Shown here: piece after piece, positions 8,913 to 15,892 of the stretch
Numbering within the stretch: position 1 is the first letter of the stretch
Layout of the letters: the number at the start of each line of letters is the position of its first letter
From: Streptomyces aureus
GTDB taxonomy: Bacteria; Actinomycetota; Actinomycetes; Streptomycetales; Streptomycetaceae
Direction of reading: 5' to 3'
DNA: 45,388 bases
Assembly (NCBI RefSeq): GCF_000725495.1
Contig: NZ_JNZD01000049.1
Span: 1 to 45,388 of the forward strand
Made by a program: the position numbers and the translations under genes
Notes under the pieces: generated by a model
Told to the model about the DNA's origin: nothing
Seen by the model: only the letters and a program-made list of their open reading frames with translations
The model's database searches: none

Positions 8913-11395
8913 CCGGCGACACCCGCCCCGGCACTCCCGCGGACCGCCCCCGGACCGGCACCAGCCGGGGTTCGGCGCCCGTTCACGGCACCTGGGAACC
9001 CTGGCCCGCCGCCCGCTGGGAGGATGCCTTCCTGAGCGGCAACGGCACCCACGGCGCCATGGTGTTCGGCGATCCAGACGACGACCGGGTCATCGTCAAC
9101 CATCACCGGCTCGTCCGCCCGAACGGCAGCGCCGACGCGCGCCCGCCCGAACTCGCCGACCGGCTGGGCGACCTCCAGGACCGGCTGCTCGCCGGGGACG
9201 TGCACGCGGGCGAGGACTTCACCGACGGCAGGCCCCTGCTGTGGGTGCAGCCCTTCCACCCGGCGTTCCAGGTCCGCGTGCGCCGCCCGCCCGGGGACAG
9301 CCGCCCCTACCGGCGCGAGGCCGACTTCACCACCGGCGTGGTCCGCGCCGACTGCGGCGGGCGGCGCAGCGAGGTGTTCGTCTCCCGCGCCGACGACGTG
9401 ATCGCGCAGTACGTGACCGCCCCCGGCCCCTCGGTCGAGGTGATGCTCGACCACCGGCTGCCCGGCGCGCCGTCGGACCTGGCGGTGGCCCACGCGGCCG
9501 TCCGCACCCCCGAGGGCGCCCTGCTCACCCTGCGCGCCCGCTACCCGGGCAGCGACCTCGCGTACACCGGCGTGACCCTCGTCGTCACCGACGGCGCCGC
9601 CCGTCCCGCGCTGCCGGGCCTGCGGGTGGAGGGCGCCCGCTCGATGCTGCTGCTGACCCGGGTGCACCGGCACCCGGGCGAGCTCGACGCCCTCGCGGAG
9701 CTGCGCGCACTGCGGGAACTGCTGACCGGCGGGGCCGAAGGCGGGGGCGCGGGTCCCGAGGCCGGGGGTGCCGGGGTGGGCAGGGGTGCAGGTTCCGAGA
9801 CCGGGGACGCCGGGGCGGGCAGAGACGCAGGTCCCGAGGCCGGGGACGCCGGGGCGGGCAGAGACGCAGGTCCCGATGCGGGGGAGGCCGCCCGTCCCGA
9901 TGCCGTCGGTGCCCGGGCAGGGAGCGGCGCCGGGGCCGGTGGTCCCCGTACGGAGGAGGAGATCGGGCGCGTCCACGCCCGGCTGCTCGCCCGCCACACC
10001 GCCCTGCACCGCGCCGCCTATCTGCGGGTCACCCTCGACCTGCGCGCCGACCCCGCCGAACGGGCCCTGCCCGGATCGGCGCTGCTCCGGCGGCCGGCAA
10101 GCCCTGCCCTCCTGGAGCGGCTCTTCGCGGCCGGCCGCCACCACCTGCTGTCCGCGTCCGGCACGCTCCCGCCGCGGCTGACCGGTCTGTGGACCGGCGA
10201 CTGGGACACCGCCTGGTCCGGGGCGTTCACCACGGACGCCAACCTCAACCTCCAGACGGCGTCGGCCGCCGCGGCCGCACTCCCCGAGGTCACCGAGGCC
10301 CACGCGGCCCTGGTCCACGCCCAGTTGCCGCACTGGCGGGACAACGCCCGGGCCGTCTTCGGCACCCGCGGAGTGGTGGCACCCGCCCACACCGACGGCG
10401 AGTCGGGACACCTGTACCACCTCAGCCGCGCCTACCCGCTGCACGTGTGGACCGCGGGCGCCGACTGGCTGCTGAGCCCCCTCGTGGACCACGACGAGAC
10501 CCGCGGCGCACAGGATCCGCGGCTCGCCGCCGCGCTCGCCGAGACGGCCCGTTTCTACGAGGACTTCCTCACCCGGACCGACGAGGACGGCCGCCTGGTC
10601 GTCGTGCCGTCCTACTCACCGGAGAACCGTCCCGCGAACGCGAGCTGGATCACCGTCAACGCCGCCATGGACCTCTCGGCGGCCCGGCACGCCCTGCGCA
10701 CCGCGGCCGCGTACCACCCGGGGCCCGACGCCGAGCGCTGGCTGGCGCTCGCCGACCGGCTGCCGCGGCACCGGGTCAACGCCGAGGGCGCGCTGGCCGA
10801 ATGGGCCCGCCCCGGACTCCTCGACAGCTACGACCACCGGCACCTCAGTCACCTCTACGGCGTCTGGCCGCTCGACGAGATCAACCCCTACGACACCCCG
10901 GCACTCGCCGCCGCGGCCCACCGCGCCCTCGAACTGCGCGGCGCCGAGAACGACTCGGCACACGGCCACCTCCACCACGCGCTGATCGCAGCCCGGCTCC
11001 GCGACGCCGAGCGCCTCGCACACGCCCTCGGCACCGTCCTGGCCGGGGACTTCTTCCACCTCTCCCTGATGAGCGGCCACTACCCGAACCGGCACGTCTA
11101 CAACGCGGACGCCTCCCACACCCTGCCCGCCGTGCTCGTCGAGGCACTGATCCAGTCCACCCCGGGGCGGCTCGTCCTCCTCCCGGCGCTCCCCGCCGGT
11201 CTGCCGAGCGGCGAACTCCGGGGGATCCGGACCCGGTTCGGGGCACGGATCGACCTCACCTGGGCTCCCGGCGGTGCCAAGGCCGTCCTGCGGCCCGGCC
11301 GCACCTGCCGGATCGAACTGCGGACTTCCTCCGGCGCGCGACCGCTCGTGCTGCGCGCCGGAGAGGACCGCGTCCTCACCCTGGGGCCGCGGTAG
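8909..11395 (+). CDS. GH95 alpha-L-fucosidase-like glycosidase (divergent)
   Basis: Glycoside hydrolase family 95 protein of 828 residues without signal peptide. This family removes alpha-1,2-linked L-fucose (some members L-galactose) by inversion. Recognisable parts are an N-terminal beta domain with LSGNGTHGAMVFGDP, the helical barrel segment RLTGLWTGDWDTAWSG, the SPEN motif carrying the likely acid (E572), HRHLSHLYGVWP, and the Asp of YNADASHT (D734). At the catalytic Asn-X-Asn site this protein reads D-A-N (443-445), so the first Asn is replaced and the usual MNYWP that follows is absent. A Gly/Ala-rich insert of about 70 residues with three 13-residue repeats separates the N-terminal domain from the barrel. 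It is coupled to GH42 by a 4-bp overlap. In context it would start side-chain removal by releasing fucose. Confidence 0.87.
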   Translation: MTGDTRPGTPADRPRTGTSRGSAPVHGTWEPWPAARWEDAFLSGNGTHGAMVFGDPDDDRVIVNHHRLVRPNGSADARPPELADRLGDLQDRLLAGDVHAGEDFTDGRPLLWVQPFHPAFQVRVRRPPGDSRPYRREADFTTGVVRADCGGRRSEVFVSRADDVIAQYVTAPGPSVEVMLDHRLPGAPSDLAVAHAAVRTPEGALLTLRARYPGSDLAYTGVTLVVTDGAARPALPGLRVEGARSMLLLTRVHRHPGELDALAELRALRELLTGGAEGGGAGPEAGGAGVGRGAGSETGDAGAGRDAGPEAGDAGAGRDAGPDAGEAARPDAVGARAGSGAGAGGPRTEEEIGRVHARLLARHTALHRAAYLRVTLDLRADPAERALPGSALLRRPASPALLERLFAAGRHHLLSASGTLPPRLTGLWTGDWDTAWSGAFTTDANLNLQTASAAAAALPEVTEAHAALVHAQLPHWRDNARAVFGTRGVVAPAHTDGESGHLYHLSRAYPLHVWTAGADWLLSPLVDHDETRGAQDPRLAAALAETARFYEDFLTRTDEDGRLVVVPSYSPENRPANASWITVNAAMDLSAARHALRTAAAYHPGPDAERWLALADRLPRHRVNAEGALAEWARPGLLDSYDHRHLSHLYGVWPLDEINPYDTPALAAAAHRALELRGAENDSAHGHLHHALIAARLRDAERLAHALGTVLAGDFFHLSLMSGHYPNRHVYNADASHTLPAVLVEALIQSTPGRLVLLPALPAGLPSGELRGIRTRFGARIDLTWAPGGAKAVLRPGRTCRIELRTSSGARPLVLRAGEDRVLTLGPR
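9749..9889 (+). repeat. 39-bp tandem repeat inside GH95 gene
   Basis: Three complete head-to-tail copies of a 39-bp unit (9749-9787, 9788-9826, 9827-9865) and a partial fourth copy. Each encodes 13 residues of the type AGPEAGDAGAGRD. Copies 2 and 3 are nearly identical. The unit is in frame, so copy-number change would lengthen or shorten a flexible linker without breaking the protein. Confidence 0.9.
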
Positions 11396-11435
11396 CCCCC
11401 ACTCGCACATCCCCCCACCCATGGAAGGAAACGCC

Positions 11436-12152
11436 ATGGCACCTCGAACAACGCTCCGGCTCGCCCGGGCCGTCGTCGCCCCCGCGCTGGCCCTCGGCGC
11501 GACGATCGCCCTCGCCTCGGCCCCCGCCCAGGCCGCCGTCTGGTCCTCCTGCGACCAGTGGGGCAGCACCACCCTGAACGGGTACACGCTCTACAACGAC
11601 ATCTGGGGCTCCGGCGCGGGCAGCCAGTGCATCTGGGCCAACTCCGGCACCAGCTGGGGAGTCTGGGCCAACCACCCCGACACCGGCGGCATCAAGTCCT
11701 ACCCCAACTCCAAGAAGTACGTCGGCAGGACGATCGCCGGGCTGTCCTCCCTGACCAGCACCTACAACGTCACCGTCCCGTCGTCGGGCGCCTACAACAC
11801 CTCGTACGACATCTGGGACACCGGCTACGCCTACGAGACCATGCTCTGGGTCAACTACAACGGAGCCGTCGGCGCGCTCGGCACCTCGCAGGGCTCGCTC
11901 ACCCTGAACGGCACCACCTGGACCGTCTACAAGGGCAACAACGGAGCGAACGACGTCTTCTCGTTCCTGCGCAGCTCGGACTCCACCTCCGGCACCGTCG
12001 ACATTCTTCCGATCCTGCGGTGGATCGCGAACACCAAGGGTTGGATGCCGAACACGAAGACCATCGGGGACGTGCAGTTCGGCTTCGAGATCACCTCGTC
12101 CTCCGGTGGCCTCGACTTCGTCACCAACAACCTGACCGTCAGCAGCAGTTGA
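11436..12152 (+). CDS. Secreted GH12 endo-beta-1,4-glucanase
   Basis: Secreted glycoside hydrolase family 12 enzyme of 238 residues. This family hydrolyses internal beta-1,4-glucosyl links in cellulose or xyloglucan with retention. A Sec signal peptide covers residues 1 to about 34, with cleavage probable after AQA. The mature part begins VWSSCDQWGS and is a single jelly-roll domain with no cellulose-binding module. The nucleophile is E134 in YETMLW and the acid/base E218 in FGFEITSS. The ATG start has GGAAGGAA 5 bases upstream. It is the last gene of the plus-strand run, 40 bp after GH95, and is followed by a strong hairpin. It is the only secreted hydrolase seen in the locus, so it probably makes the oligosaccharides that the ABC system imports. 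Xyloglucan specificity is inferred from context. Confidence 0.94.
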   Translation: MAPRTTLRLARAVVAPALALGATIALASAPAQAAVWSSCDQWGSTTLNGYTLYNDIWGSGAGSQCIWANSGTSWGVWANHPDTGGIKSYPNSKKYVGRTIAGLSSLTSTYNVTVPSSGAYNTSYDIWDTGYAYETMLWVNYNGAVGALGTSQGSLTLNGTTWTVYKGNNGANDVFSFLRSSDSTSGTVDILPILRWIANTKGWMPNTKTIGDVQFGFEITSSSGGLDFVTNNLTVSSS

Positions 12153-12164
12153 CCGTGGTCCGTC

Positions 12165-12199
12165 GGGCGGCCGGTCCCTTCTCCGGGGACCGGCCGCCC
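12165..12199. terminator. Bidirectional hairpin terminator between GH12 and GH31 genes
   Basis: Perfect inverted repeat, 14-13 bp on each side (12165-12178 and 12186-12199) with a 7-base loop, between two convergent genes whose stop codons are about 50 bp apart. There is no long T run, as is usual in Streptomyces. Confidence 0.85.
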
Positions 12200-12203
12200 C
12201 GCG

Positions 12204-14246
12204 CTACTCCGCCACGGGCAGCCGGGCCCCGTCCCGCAGGAACAGCGGGATCCGGTCCAGCGGCGCCTCCACCGTGACGGACGCGCCGCCCTCGTACTCC
12301 GTCCCGGTCCAGGCGTCCGTCCAGCGCGCGCCCGCCGGAAGGTACACCGTCCGGGCCGTCGCGCCCGCGGTCAGGACCGGCGCGACCAGCAGGTCCGGGC
12401 CGAGGAGGTAGGCGTCGTCCACCGACCAGGCGGCCTGGTCCCCGGGGAACTCCAGGAGCAGCGGGCGCATCACCGGCAGCCCCTCCTCGTGCGCCTCCCG
12501 CATGACGTCCAGCAGGTACGGCTTCAGACGTTCCCGCAGCCGCAGGTACCTCTCCATGACGGCCCCGGCCTCCTCGCCGTACGACCAGACCTCGTTCGGG
12601 CCGCCGGTCATGGCGGGGCCCAGCGGCATGGCGGGGTCGCGGAAGCCGTGCAGCCGCATCAGCGGCGACAGCGCGCCGAACTGGAACCAGCGGACCATGA
12701 CCTCGCGGTAGGCCGGGTCGTCCGGGTCGCCGCCGTGGAAGCCGCCGATGTCGGTGTTCCACCAGGGGATGCCGGACAGCGCCGTGTTGAGACCCGCGGC
12801 GATCTGCCGACGCAGGGTCGCGAAGTCGGTCCCGATGTCCCCCGACCACAGCGCGGCCCCGTAGCGCTGACTGCCCGCCCAGGCCGAGCGGTTGAGGGAG
12901 ACGATCTCGCTCTCCCCGGCGGCGCGCAGCCCCTCGTAGAAGGTACGGGCGTTCTCGCGCGGGTAGAGGTTGCCCACTTCGAGCCCCGGGCCCGCGTGGT
13001 AGCGCAGGTTCTCGGAGAACCCGGGCTTCAGCTCCGGCTCGCAGGCGTCCAGCCAGAACGCCGAGATGCCGTACGGATCGAGGTAGTTCTCCTTCACCCG
13101 CGACCACACGAACTCCCGGGCCGCGGGGTTCGTGGCGTCGTAGAAGGCCACCTGGACCGTGGAGGCGACCTGCTTGTCGGGCCAGTCGGCGTGGGCCATC
13201 GGCCCGTACTCGGTGCCGATGAAGAAGCCCCGCTGCTCCATGAGCTGATGGTTCTCCGACAGCGGGGAGACCGACGGCCAGACGGACACGACCAGCTTGA
13301 CGCCGAGTTCGGCGAGTTCGGTCTGCAGGGCCGCCGGGTCGGGCCACTCGGCCGGGTCGAACCTCCAGTCGCCGAGGTGGGTCCAGTGGAAGAAGTCGCA
13401 GACCACGACCGACAGCGGCAGCCCTCGGCGCCTGTACTCCCGTACGACCTCCAGGAGTTCCTCCTGGGTGCGGTAGCGCAGCTTGCACTGCCAGAACCCG
13501 GCCGCCCACTCCGGCAGCATCGGCGTCCGGCCGGTCGCCGCGCTGTAGCGGCGCTGGGCGTCGGCGGGGGTGCCCGCGGTGATCCAGTAGTCGATCTGGC
13601 GGGCCGAGTCGGCGACCCAGCGGGTGCCGTTGCCGGCCAGCTCGACCCGCCCGATGGCGGGGTTGTTCCACAGGAGCGTGTACCCGCGGCTGGAGGTGAG
13701 CACGGGGACGGTGACCTCGGCGTTGCGCTGGACCAGGTCCAGCACCGCGCCCTTCTGGTCGAACAGCCCGTGCTGGTGCTGGCCGAGGCCGTACAGCCGC
13801 TCGCCCTCGTACGCGGCGAAGCGCTGCTCCAGCCGGTGGTGGCCGTTGCCGGTCGGGGTGTACAGCCGCGAGCCGGGCCACCAGAAGTGGGCGCGCTCCT
13901 CGGCGAGGAGTTCGGCGCCGTCGGCGGTGCGGGTGAAGCGGACCAGCCCCTCGGCGCTCATCTCGACGGTCAGCGCCCCCACCGTCAGCCGGCCCTCGGC
14001 GGGCCCGAGTTCCAGCGTGCTCGGGGTGTCCTCGGGCTCGTCGAGCAGCGCTCCGGGCAGGCCTTCGAGCAACGGGCCGCCGAGACGGGCGCGGACCCGG
14101 ACGGCGTCGGGTCCCCACGGCTCGATCCGGACGGTCTCCGTGCGGCCGCTCCACTCCAGCGCGCCGTCCCGCTCACGGAACGTGCCGACGGTCGGGGAGG
14201 ACTGCGCGAGGCTGACCTGGGGCTGGGGTGCGGCGGACCGATTCAC
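12204..14246 (-). CDS. GH31 alpha-xylosidase-like glycosidase
   Basis: Glycoside hydrolase family 31 enzyme of 680 residues without signal peptide. An N-terminal beta-sandwich (ERLYGLGQHQHGLFDQKG) leads into the TIM barrel. The nucleophile is D400 in FWLDACEPE and the acid/base D470 in LWSGDIGTDF. The WLDAxEPE form of the nucleophile motif is typical of alpha-xylosidases rather than of alpha-glucosidases, which usually read WxDMNE. C-terminal beta domains follow (DLLVAPVLTAGATARTVYLPAG). The GTG start at 14246 was chosen for AGGAG 8 bases upstream; an ATG much further upstream would add about 106 low-complexity residues. In context it would remove alpha-1,6-xylose from imported oligosaccharides. 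No copy of the operator palindrome was found in front of it, so it may be read from the lacI promoter. Confidence 0.92.
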   Translation of the reverse strand: MNRSAAPQPQVSLAQSSPTVGTFRERDGALEWSGRTETVRIEPWGPDAVRVRARLGGPLLEGLPGALLDEPEDTPSTLELGPAEGRLTVGALTVEMSAEGLVRFTRTADGAELLAEERAHFWWPGSRLYTPTGNGHHRLEQRFAAYEGERLYGLGQHQHGLFDQKGAVLDLVQRNAEVTVPVLTSSRGYTLLWNNPAIGRVELAGNGTRWVADSARQIDYWITAGTPADAQRRYSAATGRTPMLPEWAAGFWQCKLRYRTQEELLEVVREYRRRGLPLSVVVCDFFHWTHLGDWRFDPAEWPDPAALQTELAELGVKLVVSVWPSVSPLSENHQLMEQRGFFIGTEYGPMAHADWPDKQVASTVQVAFYDATNPAAREFVWSRVKENYLDPYGISAFWLDACEPELKPGFSENLRYHAGPGLEVGNLYPRENARTFYEGLRAAGESEIVSLNRSAWAGSQRYGAALWSGDIGTDFATLRRQIAAGLNTALSGIPWWNTDIGGFHGGDPDDPAYREVMVRWFQFGALSPLMRLHGFRDPAMPLGPAMTGGPNEVWSYGEEAGAVMERYLRLRERLKPYLLDVMREAHEEGLPVMRPLLLEFPGDQAAWSVDDAYLLGPDLLVAPVLTAGATARTVYLPAGARWTDAWTGTEYEGGASVTVEAPLDRIPLFLRDGARLPVAE

Positions 14247-14576
14247 GTGGACGGCTCCTGTGGCAGGGCGGGCAGGGAGGCACGCGGACATGCGCTGGCA
14301 TGGAGGGGCGAGGGGCGTGCGGACTCGGGAGAGCGACCGGGGGAGCGGGGCGGGAACGAGGGTGCGACGAGCGAGCGCGGCGGGAACGGGTGCGGGGCGG
14401 GCACGGGAACGGGCGCGGGGCTCGCGGACAGCGGTCGCCCGGCGGGGACGCGCGGTCCGTGAAGGGGAGCGGGATCCGTGAGGCGGGAACGGGATCCGTG
14501 AAGGGCGTGGGGTCCTGAAGGGGGCGGGGTCCTGAAGGGGGCGCGGCGGGCACGCCCCCGGCACGGACGAGCGGGA
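14247..14576. other. Low-complexity spacer between GH31 and lacI genes
   Basis: 330 bp without a credible gene, very rich in G and A on the plus strand. It contains short direct repeats, including two exact 17-bp copies of GGGGTCCTGAAGGGGGC at 14509-14525 and 14526-14542, and two copies of GGGATCCGTGA nearby. No GAAGCGCTTC operator core was found here. Confidence 0.6.
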
Positions 14577-15590
14577 TCAGGGAGCGGCCGGTGCCGGCCC
14601 CGTGCTCGCCCGTACGGTCAACTCCGGCGCGATCAGGACGACTTCGTCCTTGCCGCGCCCTTCGAGCTTGGCGATCAGATGCTCGACGGCCTGGCGGCCC
14701 ATGTCCTGCGCGGGGATGGCGACCGACGTCAGCCGCACCGAGGCCTGGGTGGCGACCTGGTCCGGGCAGATCGCGATCACCGAGACGTCCTCGGGCACGG
14801 CCCGGCCCTTCTGGCGCAGCAGGGCGAGCAGCGGTTCGACGGCCGACTCGTTCTGGACGACGAAGCCCGTGGTGCCGGGGCGCTCGTCGAGGATGCGGGC
14901 GAGGGTGAGGGCCATCGCGTCGTAGCCGCCCTCGCAGGGCCGGTGCAGCACCCGCAGCCCCAGCTCCCGCGAGCGGGCCCGGAGCCCGTCGAGCGTCCGC
15001 TCGGCGAAGCCGGTGTGCCGTTCGTAGACGGCGGGCGCCTCGCCGATGACAGCGATGTCACGGTGGCCGAGCAGCGCCAGATGCTCGGCGCACAGCGCGC
15101 CCGTCGCCCCGAAGTCGAGGTCGACGCAGGTCAGGCCGGTGGTGTCGGCGGGGAGCCCGATGAGCACCGACGGCTGGTCCGTCGCGCGCAGCAGTGGCAG
15201 CCGCTCGTCGTCGAGCTCGACGTCCATGAGGATCATCGCGTCGGCGAGCCCGCTGCCGGTGACCCGGCGCACCGCGTCGGGCCCCTCCTCGCCGGTGAGC
15301 AGCAGGACGTCGTAGCCGTGGGTCCGGGCGGTGGTGGCCACCGCGATGGCGATCTCCATCATCACGGGTACGTACATGTCGGTGCGCAGTGGAACCATCA
15401 GCGCGATGATGTTGGACCGGCTGCTCGCCAGGGCGCGGGCGCCCGCGTTCGGGTGGTAGCCCAGTTCCTGGATGCTCTGCTCGACCCGTTCCCGGGTGCT
15501 CGCGGAGATGGACCGCTTGCCGCTGAGGACATAGCTCACCGTGCTCGCCGAGACTCCGGCGTGCTGGGCGACCTCGGCGAGGGTGACCAT
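14577..15590 (-). CDS. LacI-family transcriptional regulator of the glycoside locus
   Basis: LacI/GalR-family DNA-binding repressor of 337 residues, the usual size. The N-terminal helix-turn-helix is VTLAEVAQHAGVSASTVSYVLSG, followed by the hinge helix NAGARALASSRSN that inserts into the central CG step of the operator. A periplasmic-binding-protein-like sugar-sensing domain follows from about residue 60 to the end (for example HLALLGHRDIAVIG). The ATG start has GGGAGAG 4-5 bases upstream. Its own promoter region carries two copies of the palindrome found in front of GH3 and the transporter operon, so it probably represses itself and both operons until an imported sugar releases it. The inducer is not known from sequence. 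Confidence 0.95.
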   Translation of the reverse strand: MVTLAEVAQHAGVSASTVSYVLSGKRSISASTRERVEQSIQELGYHPNAGARALASSRSNIIALMVPLRTDMYVPVMMEIAIAVATTARTHGYDVLLLTGEEGPDAVRRVTGSGLADAMILMDVELDDERLPLLRATDQPSVLIGLPADTTGLTCVDLDFGATGALCAEHLALLGHRDIAVIGEAPAVYERHTGFAERTLDGLRARSRELGLRVLHRPCEGGYDAMALTLARILDERPGTTGFVVQNESAVEPLLALLRQKGRAVPEDVSVIAICPDQVATQASVRLTSVAIPAQDMGRQAVEHLIAKLEGRGKDEVVLIAPELTVRASTGPAPAAP

Positions 15591-15605
15591 CCAGCTCTCC
15601 CAGCT

Positions 15606-15623
15606 TTGTGAAGCGCTTCGACA
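15606..15623. promoter_or_regulatory. LacI-family operator, lacI-proximal (imperfect)
   Basis: Core GAAGCGCTTC at 15610-15619 with a full right flank GACA but a diverged left flank. It lies 20 bp upstream of the lacI start codon, consistent with autorepression. Confidence 0.72.
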
Positions 15624-15696
15624 GTGCGCGCGGTACCGATAGGGGCGAATGAGGGTGGCTCGACACTAGCCCGGTGGAGGAATCGTGTCCATAGTC

Positions 15697-15714
15697 TGTC
15701 GAAGCGCTTCGACA
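15697..15714. promoter_or_regulatory. LacI-family operator, lacI-distal (best copy)
   Basis: Perfect 18-bp palindrome TGTCGAAGCGCTTCGACA, the longest of the four copies. It lies 87 bp from the lacI-proximal site, a spacing that would allow two repressor dimers to loop the DNA. Confidence 0.82.
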
Positions 15715-15892
15715 GGGCTTGTCGTGCCTGTCGGCCCTCGGTTGCGATGCCGGCGGCCGGTAGGTGAGGAGCCTAGGGGCCGAACGCTGCGCGAGGACTG
15801 GTGGCGTCATCCGGAATCGGGTAAATACGATCGAGTAGAACCGGTCGGTAATGGACTGCCCCAAGATCCCTATTCGCGGCGAGGTGAGCCTC

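Larger units (their letters stand above)
15591..15892. promoter_or_regulatory. Divergent intergenic region between lacI and acyl-CoA dehydrogenase genes
   Basis: 302 bp without a gene. It carries two operator palindromes, one 20 bp and one about 107 bp upstream of the lacI start. The part nearest the acyl-CoA dehydrogenase gene shows only its ribosome site (GAGGTGAG at 15881-15888). The upstream palindrome is about 180 bp from that gene, so control of it by the same repressor cannot be excluded but is not expected. Confidence 0.6.

Noticed and set aside
9749..9889. Repeat in GH95 as an inserted mobile element
   Set aside because: It is in frame, lacks inverted ends and target duplications, and is best explained by slippage.
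8648..10492. 614-codon open frame antisense to GH42 and GH95
   Set aside because: It is a shadow of the strong G/C third-position bias of the plus-strand genes; the encoded sequence matches no family.
14247..14564. N-terminal extension of GH31 from an upstream ATG
   Set aside because: The added residues are low complexity without family similarity, while the GTG at 14246 has a well-placed ribosome site.
15697..15892. Acyl-CoA dehydrogenase gene as a member of the LacI regulon
   Set aside because: The palindrome is about 180 bp from its start and the enzyme has no clear part in glycan breakdown; two sites for autorepression of lacI explain the positions better.
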